NCBI RefSeq assembly: GCF_002944405.1
Contig: NZ_CP024307.1
Location: 2,686,501 to 2,750,500, forward strand
DNA: 64,000 nt
Direction: 5' to 3'
Source of the DNA: Sinorhizobium fredii
GTDB taxonomy: Bacteria; Pseudomonadota; Alphaproteobacteria; Rhizobiales; Rhizobiaceae
Below, piece after piece: positions 44,669 through 54,060 of the stretch. The position numbers and the translations under genes are program-made. How positions within the stretch are numbered: position 1 is the stretch's first letter; each line of letters opens with the position of its first letter. The notes below the pieces were generated by a model. The model searched no databases, had not been told where the DNA came from, and saw only the letters and a list, made by a program, of their open reading frames with translations.

Positions 44669-45247
44669 AACGATGGGAGGGACGCCGATCAGCCAATCGT
44701 GCAGCTTCCAGACGAAGAGCACATAGGCGGCGAGGCCGATGAGCACCGCCAGCGCGTCGTTGCGCGTCGACTTGAACACCGGCAGCACGGATTCGCCCGC
44801 GCGCTCGCGTCGCTTCAGCGAGATGCGCACGATCACCGCCCAGGCGAGAAACGAGGCGAAGAGCAGGACAGAAGAGGTCTCGCCGTTCGAGAGCAGGTGC
44901 GCCAGGGCCCAGATCTTGATCGAGAGGATCTGCGGATGCTTGACCGCGACGGCGATGCGACCGGCCGGCAGGGAACCCGCGGCAAGGAAGACAAAGGCGA
45001 AGAGCATCAGCAGGAGGGCGATGTGGCGCAGGAATACCGGCGGATCATAGAGCATCCCCGTCTCGCCGCGTGCCTGGCCGAAGCCATAGATGATGAGACA
45101 GAGACCGACGAGGCTGACGGCCGTAAAAAGCCCCATCCATGTACCCTTGCCGCGGCTCTCGATGACGCCGGCGCGAAGGCCGGGCGCAACCACGCGAACG
45201 AGATGCATGCCCAGAAAAATCACGATACCCAGGAGCAGTAGAGTCAT
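44660..45247 (-). CDS. nnrU: NnrU family membrane protein
   Basis: A 195-residue inner-membrane protein with about six hydrophobic segments. The conserved blocks HPQILSIKIWALAHLLSNGE (~115-134) and an N-terminal GIVIFLGMHLVRVV identify NnrU, linked to nitric oxide reduction in denitrifying Rhodobacter; related domains occur in MapA/Z-ISO isomerases that bind heme. No nor or nir gene is nearby, so a denitrification role is not supported here. The 3' end lies in a tandem duplication. Confidence 0.88.
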   Translation of the reverse strand: MTLLLLGIVIFLGMHLVRVVAPGLRAGVIESRGKGTWMGLFTAVSLVGLCLIIYGFGQARGETGMLYDPPVFLRHIALLLMLFAFVFLAAGSLPAGRIAVAVKHPQILSIKIWALAHLLSNGETSSVLLFASFLAWAVIVRISLKRRERAGESVLPVFKSTRNDALAVLIGLAAYVLFVWKLHDWLIGVPPIVMG

Positions 45248-45497
45248 AAGTCACCCACGCTAGATTGCATCGAACCGGGGGGAATCCGGATTGTGAACGC
45301 ATCGATCAACAATTCGGAGCGCGATGCAAGCCATAGCCTGCATCGAACCTCCCGCATCCCGCTTTATCCCTTTATTTACCATCGCATAGCTTAATCCCCA
45401 GAGAATTTCCGGCGGGACCTAAGGATTGCCGCATTGTTGAAGAAGGGACGGCGAATACAACTCGTCATATCTGCTGATTCTCCCAAGAAGCCGTCCC

Positions 45498-46502
45498 ATG
45501 CCACGCAAGATCCTCGCGCTCTCGCTCTGTCTCCTTCCCACAGTAGCGTTCGCCGATCCGCCTTCGGCGCCCCTGCCCGCCAAGGAAAAGCAACTCGTGA
45601 TCGTCTCCTTCGACGGCGCGCACGACAATGCGCTGTGGGAAAAGAGCCTCACCATGGCAAGGCGCAACCGGGCGCACTTCACCTATTTCCTCTCCTGCAC
45701 CTTCCTGATGACAAAGGCGGACGGCAGGGAGAGCTACAGGGCGCCGGGACAGAAAGCCGGCCGATCCAATGTCGGCTTCGCCCAGAGCCGCGAGGAGATC
45801 GCCGTTCGCGCCGGCCATATCTGGCAGGCCCATCTCGAAGGTCACGACATCGGCAGCCACGCCTGCGGTCATTTCGACGGCAAGGGCTGGAGCGAGGCGG
45901 ACTGGGAGAGCGAATTCGCGGCCTTCCGCACGGCACTCGTCGACGCCTGGAAGAAGGCCAGCAGGCCGGAGGCCGAGCCGGAAGGTTGGGCGCATTTCGC
46001 CCGCAACGGTGCCAAGGGATTCCGCGCGCCTTATCTCTCGGTGAGCGACGGCCTCCTGCCGGCGCTCAAGGCCTTCAAGTTCAGCTATGACGCGAGCCTC
46101 GTCACCAAGGGGCCAGGCTGGCCCAGGACCGAGGCCGGTATGCCGCGCTTCGGTCTCCCGCTCATCCCGGAAGGCCCTTCGCACCGGCCGGTCATCGGCA
46201 TGGACTACAATCTCTTCATCCGCCACTCGATGGGCGTCGAAAACCGAAGGGACAGCACCCGTTTCGAGGAGCGGACGCTTGCGGCATACCGAGAGGCATT
46301 CCGCAAGGAATATGACGGCGGGCGCGTTCCGCTGCAGCTCGGCTTTCACTTCGTCGAGATGAACGGCGGCGCCTATTGGCGGGCGCTTGATCGCTTCCTG
46401 ACGGAGACCTGCCGCAAGCCGGACGTCGCCTGCGTCAGCTATGCGGAGGCTCTGCCGCAGATCGAGGCGGCAGAAGAGAAGGCGGATCGCTCCGCCTTCT
46501 GA
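45498..46502 (+). CDS. Secreted polysaccharide deacetylase family protein
   Basis: A 334-residue NodB-fold protein with a signal peptide (1-19, ending VAFA). The metal site is recognisable: SFDGAHDN (~37-44), GSHACGHFDG (~118-127, corresponding to S/THxxxH) and GFRAPYL (~171-177). The first motif has Asp-Gly-Ala-His-Asp in place of the usual TFDDG, so its substrate may be unusual. It probably deacetylates a cell-envelope polymer. It converges on bacA with 10 bases between stops. Confidence 0.85.
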   Translation: MPRKILALSLCLLPTVAFADPPSAPLPAKEKQLVIVSFDGAHDNALWEKSLTMARRNRAHFTYFLSCTFLMTKADGRESYRAPGQKAGRSNVGFAQSREEIAVRAGHIWQAHLEGHDIGSHACGHFDGKGWSEADWESEFAAFRTALVDAWKKASRPEAEPEGWAHFARNGAKGFRAPYLSVSDGLLPALKAFKFSYDASLVTKGPGWPRTEAGMPRFGLPLIPEGPSHRPVIGMDYNLFIRHSMGVENRRDSTRFEERTLAAYREAFRKEYDGGRVPLQLGFHFVEMNGGAYWRALDRFLTETCRKPDVACVSYAEALPQIEAAEEKADRSAF

Positions 46503-46512
46503 TCAGCGCGAG

Positions 46513-47775
46513 CTACAGGGCAAGTTCTTCCTTGCCGCCGGCCTCAATGAATTGGCGGTCGATATCAGGCAGCGGCGCTTCATCGAGCACGGATTCGAAG
46601 GCGCGGAGACGCTTGTAGATCGAAAGCAGCTCAACGATCGTCGGCCAGGAGTTGACGAGGTATTGGAAGGACGAGCTCACTTGGCCGAACGCACCGGAAA
46701 TCTGATTCAGCGCGCCGAGGGAAATCTTGCCCGCAATAATCGAGGGCGCGAGGATAAGCAGCGAGAAGATATTGTTGATCTGCAGATAGAAAATGCGTGC
46801 AATGTTGAAGTACAGATAGTGGAAATAGAGCCGGAAATAGTTCCTGCGAACGTTGCTGAAAAGCTCGACAACCGTTTCCGGTTGGGCGCGATCGATGTGA
46901 TCCTCGCCGTAAACTAGCTCCTTGCGATAGGCGGCTTCCACACGCTGGTTGCGGAATTCCAGTCCCGGCAACTTGATCCCAACCAGGGCAAGGAACACCG
47001 TACCGAAAAGCGACCATAGGACGGCTGCCGTGACCAAAGGATAGGGAATGCTGCCGACGATTGGCAGTTCGGTGACGTTCTCGGAAAGCCGGATCAGGAC
47101 AGGTGTGAAGGCGATCAAGGTCATGACACTGTCGATAAGGCTAACGCCAAGGCCCTCGACCGTCGAGGAGAAGCGCATCGTATCTTCCTGTACGCGCTGC
47201 GAGGCCCCCTCGATGTGACGCAGCTTGCCCCAGTTGGTCATGTAGTATTCGTTCATGGCCGTACGCCAACGGAAGATGTAATGGCTGACGAAATAGCGCG
47301 TCATCACCGCGACTGCCACGGCGACCATGGCGATTCCGAGGAACGTCCCGATCTGAGCGTAGAACTGTTCCGCCGTGACAACTGCCGCCTTGGAGACCGC
47401 CGCCTGGATCAGGTCCCAGAAGGGTCCGTACCAGTTGTTGATTGCCACGCTCACCTGCACTTGGAAATAGGTGACAAAGAGAATGAGAGCCGATCCCCAG
47501 ATAGACCAGCTCTGCCAGCGATGGGGAGCGTAAACCTGCCAAAAGGCGGCGAAAATCGCCACCACCAATCCAAAGTAGATGTAGAACCAGAGGAAGGCAG
47601 GCGACCAGAAGGCCGAGATGCCGACGATCGGCGGGGCATCGGCCGGTGCGGGCGGCAAACCAACGACCGCGCCGAGCCTTTCACCCCAGCCGTACCAGAA
47701 GGCAACGGCAATCAGCGACCAGACAATGACGGATATGAAGAACTGCTTCGGCTTGGGGAAGAAGGATTGGAACAA
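46513..47775 (-). CDS. bacA: Peptide transporter BacA (SbmA family)
   Basis: A 420-residue inner-membrane protein, the exact length of S. meliloti BacA, with seven to eight hydrophobic segments and no ATPase domain. It imports proline-rich and nodule-specific cysteine-rich peptides by the proton gradient, affects very-long-chain lipid A, and is required for bacteroid survival in legumes that make such peptides. AT-richer codon choice than its neighbours is noticeable by eye. Its own promoter should lie in the 163-base gap before the start (47776-47938). Confidence 0.95.
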   Translation of the reverse strand: MFQSFFPKPKQFFISVIVWSLIAVAFWYGWGERLGAVVGLPPAPADAPPIVGISAFWSPAFLWFYIYFGLVVAIFAAFWQVYAPHRWQSWSIWGSALILFVTYFQVQVSVAINNWYGPFWDLIQAAVSKAAVVTAEQFYAQIGTFLGIAMVAVAVAVMTRYFVSHYIFRWRTAMNEYYMTNWGKLRHIEGASQRVQEDTMRFSSTVEGLGVSLIDSVMTLIAFTPVLIRLSENVTELPIVGSIPYPLVTAAVLWSLFGTVFLALVGIKLPGLEFRNQRVEAAYRKELVYGEDHIDRAQPETVVELFSNVRRNYFRLYFHYLYFNIARIFYLQINNIFSLLILAPSIIAGKISLGALNQISGAFGQVSSSFQYLVNSWPTIVELLSIYKRLRAFESVLDEAPLPDIDRQFIEAGGKEELAL

Positions 47776-47938
47776 GGGACGGCACTCTCGCTATTTGGAG
47801 GACAACGACTTGCCTCCTGATGCGGCCGAAACTAGGGCAAATTGCCCGTCGCAACAATTCCACATTGCGAATGTTACTGTTATTTCATGAAGCTCCGCCG
47901 GGAATAGTTCCGCCTCGGGCGCGCGGAATTCGTGGGCT

Positions 47939-49237
47939 TCACCGACCCAATGCCGCCCTGATCCTCGGCAGTTCAACGACCACCACCACGCCGCAGCCGA
48001 ACAGCACCACGGCAGCCACCAGTGTCGGCAGCGCGAAGCTCCCGGTCCGTTCCGCCAGCCAGCCGGCGACGAGCGGACCGACGATCTGGCCGATGCCGAA
48101 GGCGGCGGTCATGAAGGCGAGGGCCCGGCGCGGGCTTTCGGGTGCAAGCTGGCGGCCGATCTGCAGGCCGTAGGCGGTGACCATCATGAAGGTGGCGCCG
48201 AGCATCAGGCCGCCGACGAGCGGCGCGTAGGGCGAAGGCAAGGATATGGTCAGCACCAGGCCGGCGGCCTCGACCAGGAGGCCCGCGGCATAGACGCCAG
48301 CAAGCCCGAGGCGCGGCACGGCGAAGCGCCACAGAGAGATCGACAGCGCAGCGCTGATGCCGGTAATCAGCCAGGCGAGGAATTCGACGCTGTGGCCGCC
48401 GCTCGGGTCCCGGGCCATGGCGACGAGGAAGGTGGCGGTAATCACATAGCCGAATCCGAAGAAGCCGTAAGTGAGCGTCATGGCTGCAAGCGGCCGGGTC
48501 CAGCTGAGCGGCGCCTCCCGTCCGGCACCATTCCCCACATGCTCTCCGCCCGTCAGCAGAGCGGCAACGAGGACAGTCCCTGCCAGTGCGACAAGCGCGC
48601 CGGTGAACCAATCTCCTTGCGAGGCGGAAAGGCCCGCGACCCCCGCGAGCGGTGCCGCCCAGACGCAGAGCGAGGAAAGCGCGATGCCGAAGCCGACGCC
48701 GCCGAAATGCACCGACGGCACATGTTCCGACTTGGCCAGCAGCCCCTGCCCCAGCACGATCCCGGACACGAAGATCATTGCGAAGGCGCTCGCAAGGCCG
48801 GCAAGGAAACGGATGGCTGAATAGACGAGAACGGATGAGGTGAGCCCCATCGCCGCCAGCAACAGGGTCGTCGCGGCCAGTGCAGCAAGGCCGATCCGCC
48901 GCTCGTGGCCATGCGCCCAGCCATAGGCGGCCAGCACGGCGCCGGCGAGATAGCCGACGAAATTGGCCGAGGCGATCAGCCCGGCATCCGCCGGCGAGAG
49001 CCCCGCATCCGTCATCATCGCCGGCAGGATCGGCGTATAGGAGAAACGGCCGAAGCCCATGGCAACGGCCATGGCGATGGCGCCCGCGATCGCCGTCGCG
49101 GCGAGGCTGCCGCCTGCGAGCGCATGGGGCGCAGAAGTCGGCAGCGCCTCTGCCTCAACCATGCGACGCGGATCGATTCCGCCGGTCGTGCCGACGTGCT
49201 TCTCATCGCGATCCGGCAATCTGTGAAGCGTGCTCAT
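47939..49237 (-). CDS. YbfB/YjiJ family MFS transporter
   Basis: A 432-residue major-facilitator protein with twelve hydrophobic segments after a ~45-residue hydrophilic N-terminus. The family blocks MGFGRFSYTPILPAMM (~60-75) and FGFGYVITATFLVA near the middle mark the YbfB/YjiJ subgroup. The substrate is unknown. A shorter start at the in-frame ATG 25 codons later is equally plausible. It is not obviously co-transcribed with map, 110 bases upstream. Confidence 0.87.
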   Translation of the reverse strand: MSTLHRLPDRDEKHVGTTGGIDPRRMVEAEALPTSAPHALAGGSLAATAIAGAIAMAVAMGFGRFSYTPILPAMMTDAGLSPADAGLIASANFVGYLAGAVLAAYGWAHGHERRIGLAALAATTLLLAAMGLTSSVLVYSAIRFLAGLASAFAMIFVSGIVLGQGLLAKSEHVPSVHFGGVGFGIALSSLCVWAAPLAGVAGLSASQGDWFTGALVALAGTVLVAALLTGGEHVGNGAGREAPLSWTRPLAAMTLTYGFFGFGYVITATFLVAMARDPSGGHSVEFLAWLITGISAALSISLWRFAVPRLGLAGVYAAGLLVEAAGLVLTISLPSPYAPLVGGLMLGATFMMVTAYGLQIGRQLAPESPRRALAFMTAAFGIGQIVGPLVAGWLAERTGSFALPTLVAAVVLFGCGVVVVVELPRIRAALGR

Positions 49238-49347
49238 GCCTCCTTATTGCATTGCAGCAAGAAGGCGACAAATCATTATAATTGAAGCTTCGATTGACGG
49301 AATCGAACGATCGCAGCCTGGCGCTACCGCGCTGCCGCATCAGCTGG

Positions 49348-50097
49348 TCAGCCTGGCAGCGTGACGACCAGCGGCCCGCCACGCGTCACGACGACCGTGT
49401 GCTCGTACTGCACCGTTGGCGCACGCGGCTCGCTGTAGAGCGTCCAGTCGTCGTCGCCGCCCTCGGCCCAATGGGCGCCCATAGACAGAAACGGCTCGAC
49501 CGTGAAGACCATGCCCTCTTTCATCCGCCGACGTTCGGACGGATCCGGCCAGGTGGCGATCTCGGCCGGCTCCTCGTGCAGCGACCGGCCGATGCCGTGG
49601 CTCGCCAGGTTGGTGACCAGCGAATAGCGGTTCTTGCGGGCGAATTCGCCGATGGCATTGCCGATCGCTGCCAGAGACTGATCCGGCCGCACCTGCTTCA
49701 AGCCCAACCACATGGCCCGTTTGCCGTCGCGGCAGAGCCGGTCGATGGCCGATGTGACGGGCGGCACGGGGAAGGAGGCGCCGGTATCGGCAAAGAGGCC
49801 ATCCTTCTCGGCGGAAACGTCGATGTTGACCAGATCGCCGGCGCGGATCACCCGGCTGCCCGGAATGCCATGGGCGATTTCCTCGTTGACGCTGATGCAG
49901 GTCGCGCCGGGAAACTTGTAGCAGAGCTCCGGCGCCGAGCGCGCGCCCGCTTCCTCGAGCACCTTGCGGCCGATCGCGTCGAGTTCAGCCGTGGTGATGC
50001 CGGGCGCGAGCGCCTCGCCCATCGCCTGCAGCGCATTGGCGCAGATACGGCCGATTTCTTTCAGCCGCTCGAGATCTTCGTCATTGTTGAGGGTCAT
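49348..50097 (-). CDS. map: Methionine aminopeptidase, type I
   Basis: A 249-residue metallopeptidase removing N-terminal Met. Metal ligands appear in order: [19 protein letters not shown] (two Asp, ~91-105), SHGIG (His ~163), VFTVEPFL (Glu ~196) and QYEHTVVVT (Glu ~228). Length is that of the core type I enzyme without zinc-finger extension. It overlaps the 3' end of the LLM oxidoreductase by 17 bases. A second map elsewhere in the genome is likely, since rhizobia often have paralogues. Confidence 0.94.
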   Translation of the reverse strand: MTLNNDEDLERLKEIGRICANALQAMGEALAPGITTAELDAIGRKVLEEAGARSAPELCYKFPGATCISVNEEIAHGIPGSRVIRAGDLVNIDVSAEKDGLFADTGASFPVPPVTSAIDRLCRDGKRAMWLGLKQVRPDQSLAAIGNAIGEFARKNRYSLVTNLASHGIGRSLHEEPAEIATWPDPSERRRMKEGMVFTVEPFLSMGAHWAEGGDDDWTLYSEPRAPTVQYEHTVVVTRGGPLVVTLPG

Positions 50098-51196
50098 CGT
50101 ATCTCGCTTTCGCGGCCACATGTAGCGTGGCGACGCGGCGGATACCAGTGCCGGCCGGTCCGCTACCTTCCGCCATCATCTCGCGAACCCGCGGCGCGAC
50201 CTTGGTGCCGTAGAGCTCGATGCCGCGCATGATCTGGTCGTGCGGCATCGGGCCGATCGCCATCTGCAAGAGGAAGCGATCGTTGCGGAAGAGCTTTTGA
50301 TGCGCGACGATCTTTTGCGCCACCGTCTCCGGGTCGCCCAGGAAAAGATTGCCGGCCGGGCTGCGCGCCTGGTCGAAATGGGCACGGTTCGTCGGCCCCC
50401 AGCCGCGTTCGCGGCCGATGCGGTTCATCACCTCCGCCTGCGGCCCGTAGAACTGGTCGGCCGCCTCATCCGTCGTGTCGGCGATGAAACCGTGCACGTT
50501 GATGCTCGTCTTCAGCTTCGATGCGTCCTGGCCGGCGCGGCGCGCCGCCTCGCGGTAGAGGTCGAAGAGCGGCGCGAACCGCCGCGGCTCGCCGCCGATG
50601 ATCGCCAGCGCCATCGGCAAGCCGAGCGCGCCGGCGCGGGCCACCGATTGCGGCGTGCCGCCGACGGCGATCCAGAGCGGCAGCTGGTCCTGCAACGGCC
50701 GCGGATAGACGCCGCGACCGTCGATCGGCGGCCGCAATTCGCCCGACCAGGTGACCTTCTCGCTGTCACGGATCGCCAGCAGGAGATCGAGCTTTTCGGC
50801 AAAGAGCTGGTCGTAGTCGTCGAGAGACTGGCCGAAGAGCGGGAAGGACTCGATGAAGGAGCCGCGCCCGGCCATGACCTCGGCGCGGCCATTGGAAAGA
50901 AGATCGAGGGTCGCGAATTGTTGGAAGACGCGCACCGGATCGTCGGAGCTCAGCACCGTCACGGCGCTCGTCAGCCGGATACGGCTGGTGCGCGCCGCCG
51001 CGGCGGCGAGGATCACCGCCGGCGCGGAGGCGGCGTAGTCGGGCCGGTGATGCTCGCCAAGGCCGAAGACGTCGAGGCCGACCTGGTCGGCAAGCTCGAT
51101 CTCTTCGATGAGATTGGCAAGGCGCCGGCGCCCCTCGGCACCCTTGTCGGTAGCATTGGGGTCCACGTCGGCGAAGGTATAAAGCCCGAGTTCCAT
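50081..51196 (-). CDS. LLM-class flavin-dependent oxidoreductase
   Basis: A 371-residue luciferase-like TIM-barrel monooxygenase. Typical blocks are [24 protein letters not shown] (~35-58) and [27 protein letters not shown]. It uses reduced flavin on an unknown substrate. The open frame extends to 51382 through a repeat, but the ATG at 51196 gives the family start MELGLYTF. It overlaps map and lies 281 bases after glpK, with repeats between. Confidence 0.88.
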   Translation of the reverse strand: MELGLYTFADVDPNATDKGAEGRRRLANLIEEIELADQVGLDVFGLGEHHRPDYAASAPAVILAAAAARTSRIRLTSAVTVLSSDDPVRVFQQFATLDLLSNGRAEVMAGRGSFIESFPLFGQSLDDYDQLFAEKLDLLLAIRDSEKVTWSGELRPPIDGRGVYPRPLQDQLPLWIAVGGTPQSVARAGALGLPMALAIIGGEPRRFAPLFDLYREAARRAGQDASKLKTSINVHGFIADTTDEAADQFYGPQAEVMNRIGRERGWGPTNRAHFDQARSPAGNLFLGDPETVAQKIVAHQKLFRNDRFLLQMAIGPMPHDQIMRGIELYGTKVAPRVREMMAEGSGPAGTGIRRVATLHVAAKARYDDPQQ

Positions 51197-51296
51197 GATG
51201 ACGTCCCGTTGTCGATCGCCCAGAGATAATCGGCGCCCGGCACGGCCACAAATGCGGGATTTGGAAACACACTGTTTCTTAAGGCAGGAATTTTGC

Positions 51297-51460
51297 CCCA
51301 TCCCGCTGCCGCGACCTTCTCCCCGCAAGCGGGGCGAAGGGAGCTGCCGCACCCGTCCCGTCCCTGCTCCCGCATGCGGCAATTTCTATGGAGTAAGGGG
51401 AACGCTCGAACTCATGTCCCCTCGCCCCGCCTGCGGGGAGAGGGCTAAGGTGAGGAGCAA
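51297..51460. repeat. Two RIME-like palindromes between glpK and the LLM gene
   Basis: CCTTCTCCCCGCAAGCGGGGCGAAGG (around 51308-51341) and CCCTCGCCCCGCC/TGCGGGGAGAGGG (51418-51447) with tails like the other copies. They fill most of the 281-base gap; no gene is seen. Confidence 0.75.
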
Positions 51461-51477
51461 TTCTCGGCGTGAGCTGC

Positions 51478-52971
51478 CTACGCCGCCATCAGCGTCCGCT
51501 TCACCGCGCTGCGCCAGCCCTTCAGCTTGCCCTTGCGGGTCGTCCCGTCCATCTTCGGCTCGAAGCGCCGGTCGCGGGCCCACGATTTGGCGAACTCCTC
51601 CTGGGTGGGCCAGACGCCGGCGCGGCTGCCGGCGAGCCAGGCAACGCCGAGCGCGGTCGTCTCGAGGATGACCGGCCGGTCGACCGGCGCGTCGAGCAGA
51701 TCGGAGAGCCTCTGCATCGTCCAGTCCGAGGCGACCATGCCGCCGTCGACCCGCAGCACCGTGTCCTTGCCGTTGCTGCGCCAGTCCCGGTGCATGGCGT
51801 CGAGCAGATCGCGCGTCTGGTAGCAGACCGACTCGAGCGCCGCCCGGGCGAATTCGGCGGGTCCGGTATTGCGCGTCATCCCGTAGATCGCGCCGCGGGC
51901 ATCCGGGTCCCAGTGCGGAGCGCCGAGCCCGGTGAAGGCCGGCACCAGATAGACCTCCTGCGTCGGATCGGCGCTTTCGGCCAGCGTGCCGGTGTCGGGC
52001 GCCGCCTTGATGACCTTGAGCCCGTCGCGCAGCCATTGGACGGCAGCGCCCGCGACGAAGATCGAGCCTTCGAGCGCGTAGGTCGTCTTGCCATCGAGGC
52101 GATAGGCGATGGTGGTGAGCAGTCGGTTCTTCGAGCGGACGATGTCCTTGCCGGTATTGAGCAGCGCGAAGCAGCCGGTGCCGTAGGTGGATTTCAGCAT
52201 GCCCGGCTTGAAGCAGGCCTGGCCGATCGTCGCCGCCTGCTGGTCGCCGGCCACCCCGAGGATAGGAATCGCCGCACCGAAGAGGGAAGGATCGGTAACG
52301 CCGAACTCGGCCGCGCAATCCTTCACCTCCGGCAGCATCGTCCGCGGGATGCGGAGGATGTCGGTGAGTTCGGCGTCCCAGCCATTGTCGACGATATTGT
52401 AGATCAGCGTCCGCGACGCATTGGTGGCGTCGGTCGCAAAGGATTTGCCGCCGGTGAGCCGCCAGATGAGGAAGGTGTCGATGGTGCCGAAGCAGAGCTC
52501 GCCCTTGGCGGCGCGCGCCTGCGCTCCCTTCACATTGGTCAGCAGCCAGTTGAGCTTCGTACCGGAAAAATACGGGTCGAGCAGCAGTCCCGTCTTCTTG
52601 GTGAAGGTCCTTTCGAGGCCCTGCTTCTTCAGCTTGTCGCAGAAGGAGGCAGTGCGGCGATCCTGCCAGACGATGGCATTGTGAATCGGCTTGCCGCTCT
52701 CGCGATCCCACACGACGACCGTTTCGCGCTGGTTGGTGATTCCGATCGCCGCAATATCGCTGGCGGCAATGCCAGCCTTCTCGATCGCCTGCCGGATGGT
52801 GAAAAGAACGGTCTCCCAGATTTCTTCCGGGTCGTGCTCGACCCAGCCCGATTTCGGGAAGTGCTGCTTGAATTCCTTCTGGCCGACGCCCGCGACCTGC
52901 TGCTTGCCGTCGAAAACGATCGCGCGCGTGGACGTCGTACCCTGATCGATCGCGAGAATATATCCGCCCAT
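51478..52971 (-). CDS. glpK: Glycerol kinase
   Basis: A 497-residue FGGY-family kinase phosphorylating glycerol to glycerol-3-phosphate. Markers are the N-terminal ATP loop [11 protein letters not shown] (~7-17), GITNQRET (~80-87), [24 protein letters not shown] (FGGY signature region) and LRVDGGM. Only the ATG at 52971 has a strong GAGGAGGGG site, so the longer frame from 52998 is rejected. No glp transporter or glpD adjoins it. Confidence 0.96.
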   Translation of the reverse strand: MGGYILAIDQGTTSTRAIVFDGKQQVAGVGQKEFKQHFPKSGWVEHDPEEIWETVLFTIRQAIEKAGIAASDIAAIGITNQRETVVVWDRESGKPIHNAIVWQDRRTASFCDKLKKQGLERTFTKKTGLLLDPYFSGTKLNWLLTNVKGAQARAAKGELCFGTIDTFLIWRLTGGKSFATDATNASRTLIYNIVDNGWDAELTDILRIPRTMLPEVKDCAAEFGVTDPSLFGAAIPILGVAGDQQAATIGQACFKPGMLKSTYGTGCFALLNTGKDIVRSKNRLLTTIAYRLDGKTTYALEGSIFVAGAAVQWLRDGLKVIKAAPDTGTLAESADPTQEVYLVPAFTGLGAPHWDPDARGAIYGMTRNTGPAEFARAALESVCYQTRDLLDAMHRDWRSNGKDTVLRVDGGMVASDWTMQRLSDLLDAPVDRPVILETTALGVAWLAGSRAGVWPTQEEFAKSWARDRRFEPKMDGTTRKGKLKGWRSAVKRTLMAA

Positions 52972-53169
52972 ATGCCCCTCCTCGGCACGCACAGACACCG
53001 CCCTTCCTCTAGGGGAGGCCTTCGAAAGACTTCAATACGACGCTGAAACGAATGTCAAACGAAAACAAAACGCAACTCGACCACCCTTGCGAACCCGACA
53101 CGAACTCTGCGTCGCCGGACGGAAAAACACAATTGTCACCGCTGCGCTTTTGCGCGTAGGCTGCGGCTG

Positions 53170-53180
53170 TTGCATCGCAA
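53170..53180. promoter_or_regulatory. TTGC-N3-GCAA inverted repeat upstream of bdhA
   Basis: A short symmetrical TTGCATCGCAA in a TGC-rich stretch 86 bases before bdhA. PHB regulators of the PhaR/AniA family are reported to bind TGC-rich sites, so this is a possible operator; the 294-base glpK-bdhA gap contains no gene. Confidence 0.25.
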
Positions 53181-53265
53181 AAATGCGCGCGCGCGGGTGA
53201 CAGTACGGCGCATCGTTCGATTGCAGAAACGAGGGCGGTTTGCAGCGCCGAGGGAGAGATCGAGA

Positions 53266-54042
53266 ATGACGAAGACAGCGGTCATAACGGGTTCGACGAG
53301 CGGCATCGGCTTGGCCATCGCCAAGGCCTTCGCGAAGACCGGGGCCAACATCGTGCTGAACGGTTTCGGTTCGGCGGACGAGATCAGGACGGTGACGGAC
53401 GAGGTCGCCGGCCTCGGCGCCGGCACCGTCCTCCATCACCCGGCAGACATGACGAAACCGGCCGAGATCGCCGACCTGATGGCGACCGCCACCGCGCGCT
53501 TCGGTGGCACCGACATCCTCGTCAACAATGCCGGCGTGCAATTCGTCGAGAAGATCGAGGATTTTCCCGTCGAGCAATGGGACCGGATCATCGCCATCAA
53601 CCTCTCCTCCTCCTTCCACACCATCCGAGCGGCGATTCCCTCCATGAAAGAGAAGGGCTGGGGGCGCATCGTCAACATCGCCTCGGCACACGGCCTCGTC
53701 GCCTCGCCCTTCAAGTCCGCCTATGTGGCGGCCAAGCATGGTATCATGGGTCTTACTAAGACCGTGGCGCTCGAGGTGGCGGAAAACGGCATTACCGTGA
53801 ACTCGATCTGCCCCGGCTATGTGCTGACGCCGCTCGTCGAAAAGCAGATACCGGACCAGGCGAGGACACGCGGCATCACCGAGGAACAGGTGATCAACGA
53901 GGTTATGCTCAAGGGCCAGCCGACCAAGAAATTCATAACCGTCGAGCAGGTGGCCTCACTGGCGCTTTACCTTGCAAGCGACGACGCGGCGCAGATCACC
54001 GGCACCCATGTCTCGATGGACGGCGGCTGGACGGCGCAATAA
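53266..54042 (+). CDS. bdhA: 3-hydroxybutyrate dehydrogenase
   Basis: A 258-residue short-chain dehydrogenase: NAD loop TGSTSGIG (8-15), NNAGVQ, catalytic Ser in NIASAHG and YxxxK in SAYVAAKHG (~153-161). The sequence LKGQPTKKFITVEQVA and the QFVEKIEDFP segment mark bacterial D-3-hydroxybutyrate dehydrogenase, which oxidises the PHB monomer to acetoacetate. The frame extends back to 53170 but GAGAGATCGAGA precedes the ATG at 53266. It is the first gene of a bdhA-xdhA-xdhB operon, as in S. meliloti. Confidence 0.93.
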   Translation: MTKTAVITGSTSGIGLAIAKAFAKTGANIVLNGFGSADEIRTVTDEVAGLGAGTVLHHPADMTKPAEIADLMATATARFGGTDILVNNAGVQFVEKIEDFPVEQWDRIIAINLSSSFHTIRAAIPSMKEKGWGRIVNIASAHGLVASPFKSAYVAAKHGIMGLTKTVALEVAENGITVNSICPGYVLTPLVEKQIPDQARTRGITEEQVINEVMLKGQPTKKFITVEQVASLALYLASDDAAQITGTHVSMDGGWTAQ

Positions 54043-54060
54043 CGGATCGAGAAGGACGTG

